A stretch of DNA of 64,000 nt from assembly GCA_900073065.1 (NCBI GenBank), contig FJOG01000004.1, positions 430,061 through 494,060 of the forward strand, written 5' to 3'. The stretch is from Phialocephala subalpina (taxonomy: Eukaryota > Ascomycota > Leotiomycetes > Helotiales > Mollisiaceae). A model generated the notes under the pieces. The model was not told where the DNA came from and did not search any database. It was given only the letters and a program-made list of their open reading frames with translations. The translations under genes and the position numbers were made by a program. Within the stretch, counting starts at the first letter, position 1. Each line of letters starts with the position of its first letter. Below, piece after piece: positions 63,888 through 64,000 of this stretch.

Positions 63888-64000
63888 TTTGAAAGTTCGT
63901 TTTGTTTTTGGGGTTTGATATATTATTCTTCTTCTTCTAGTTCAACTGGAGGCAGGAGTCAGTAAAGTTCTATTGATATGTCTGGGAGTCCTCACTCTTC
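63888..64000. promoter_or_regulatory. F-box gene 5' flank to window edge
   Basis: Upstream sequence of the F-box gene, cut by the window edge. It contains a TTCTTCTTCTTC-type run near 63928. Confidence 0.4.

Overview
The window looks like nuclear DNA of a filamentous ascomycete (Pezizomycotina), probably a leotiomycete. That placement is inferred from gene content and exon structure, not from a search. Genes carry short introns (mostly 44-70 nt, GT..AG). Families typical of filamentous fungi are present: a Zn2Cys6 transcription factor, a HET-domain gene, a STAND N-terminal protein, F-box genes and a yapsin-like protease. One assembly gap of N lies at 43528-44163.

Layout. 0-20 kb: a small hypothetical gene, a long acidic protein, a sterol-uptake-type Zn2Cys6 factor, ORC5, a hypothetical protein, a Rab11-type GTPase, a very large chromodomain protein with five CCCH fingers, and BRX1. 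20-29 kb is an accessory island: a membrane-protein gene broken by a premature stop, an AT-rich islet, an intact secreted aspartic protease with a Ser-rich tail, and a HET-domain gene with several lesions. 29-48 kb is a core block: ATP synthase beta, glycogen branching enzyme, mitochondrial ClpX, cytochrome oxidase subunit 5, GAPDH and the class II histone deacetylase HDA1. 48-64 kb is gene-poor and repeat-rich: diverged tandem units of about 0.61 kb that carry TATA boxes, two minisatellites, a frameshifted STAND/zinc-ribbon/PHD gene flanked by a dispersed repeat, a single-pass surface protein, a small secreted protein packed with N-glycosylation sequons, and an F-box gene.

Functional reading. 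Mitochondrial energy genes (ATP2, COX5, CLPX) and carbon metabolism genes (GBE1, GAPDH) share the central block. Chromatin genes (HDA1, the chromodomain-CCCH protein) sit on either side. Three accessory genes carry stops or frameshifts while every core gene reads cleanly. This points to real gene decay, perhaps helped by RIP (C-to-T changes in repeats), rather than poor sequence. Exon boundaries were set by hand from splice signals and reading-frame phase.
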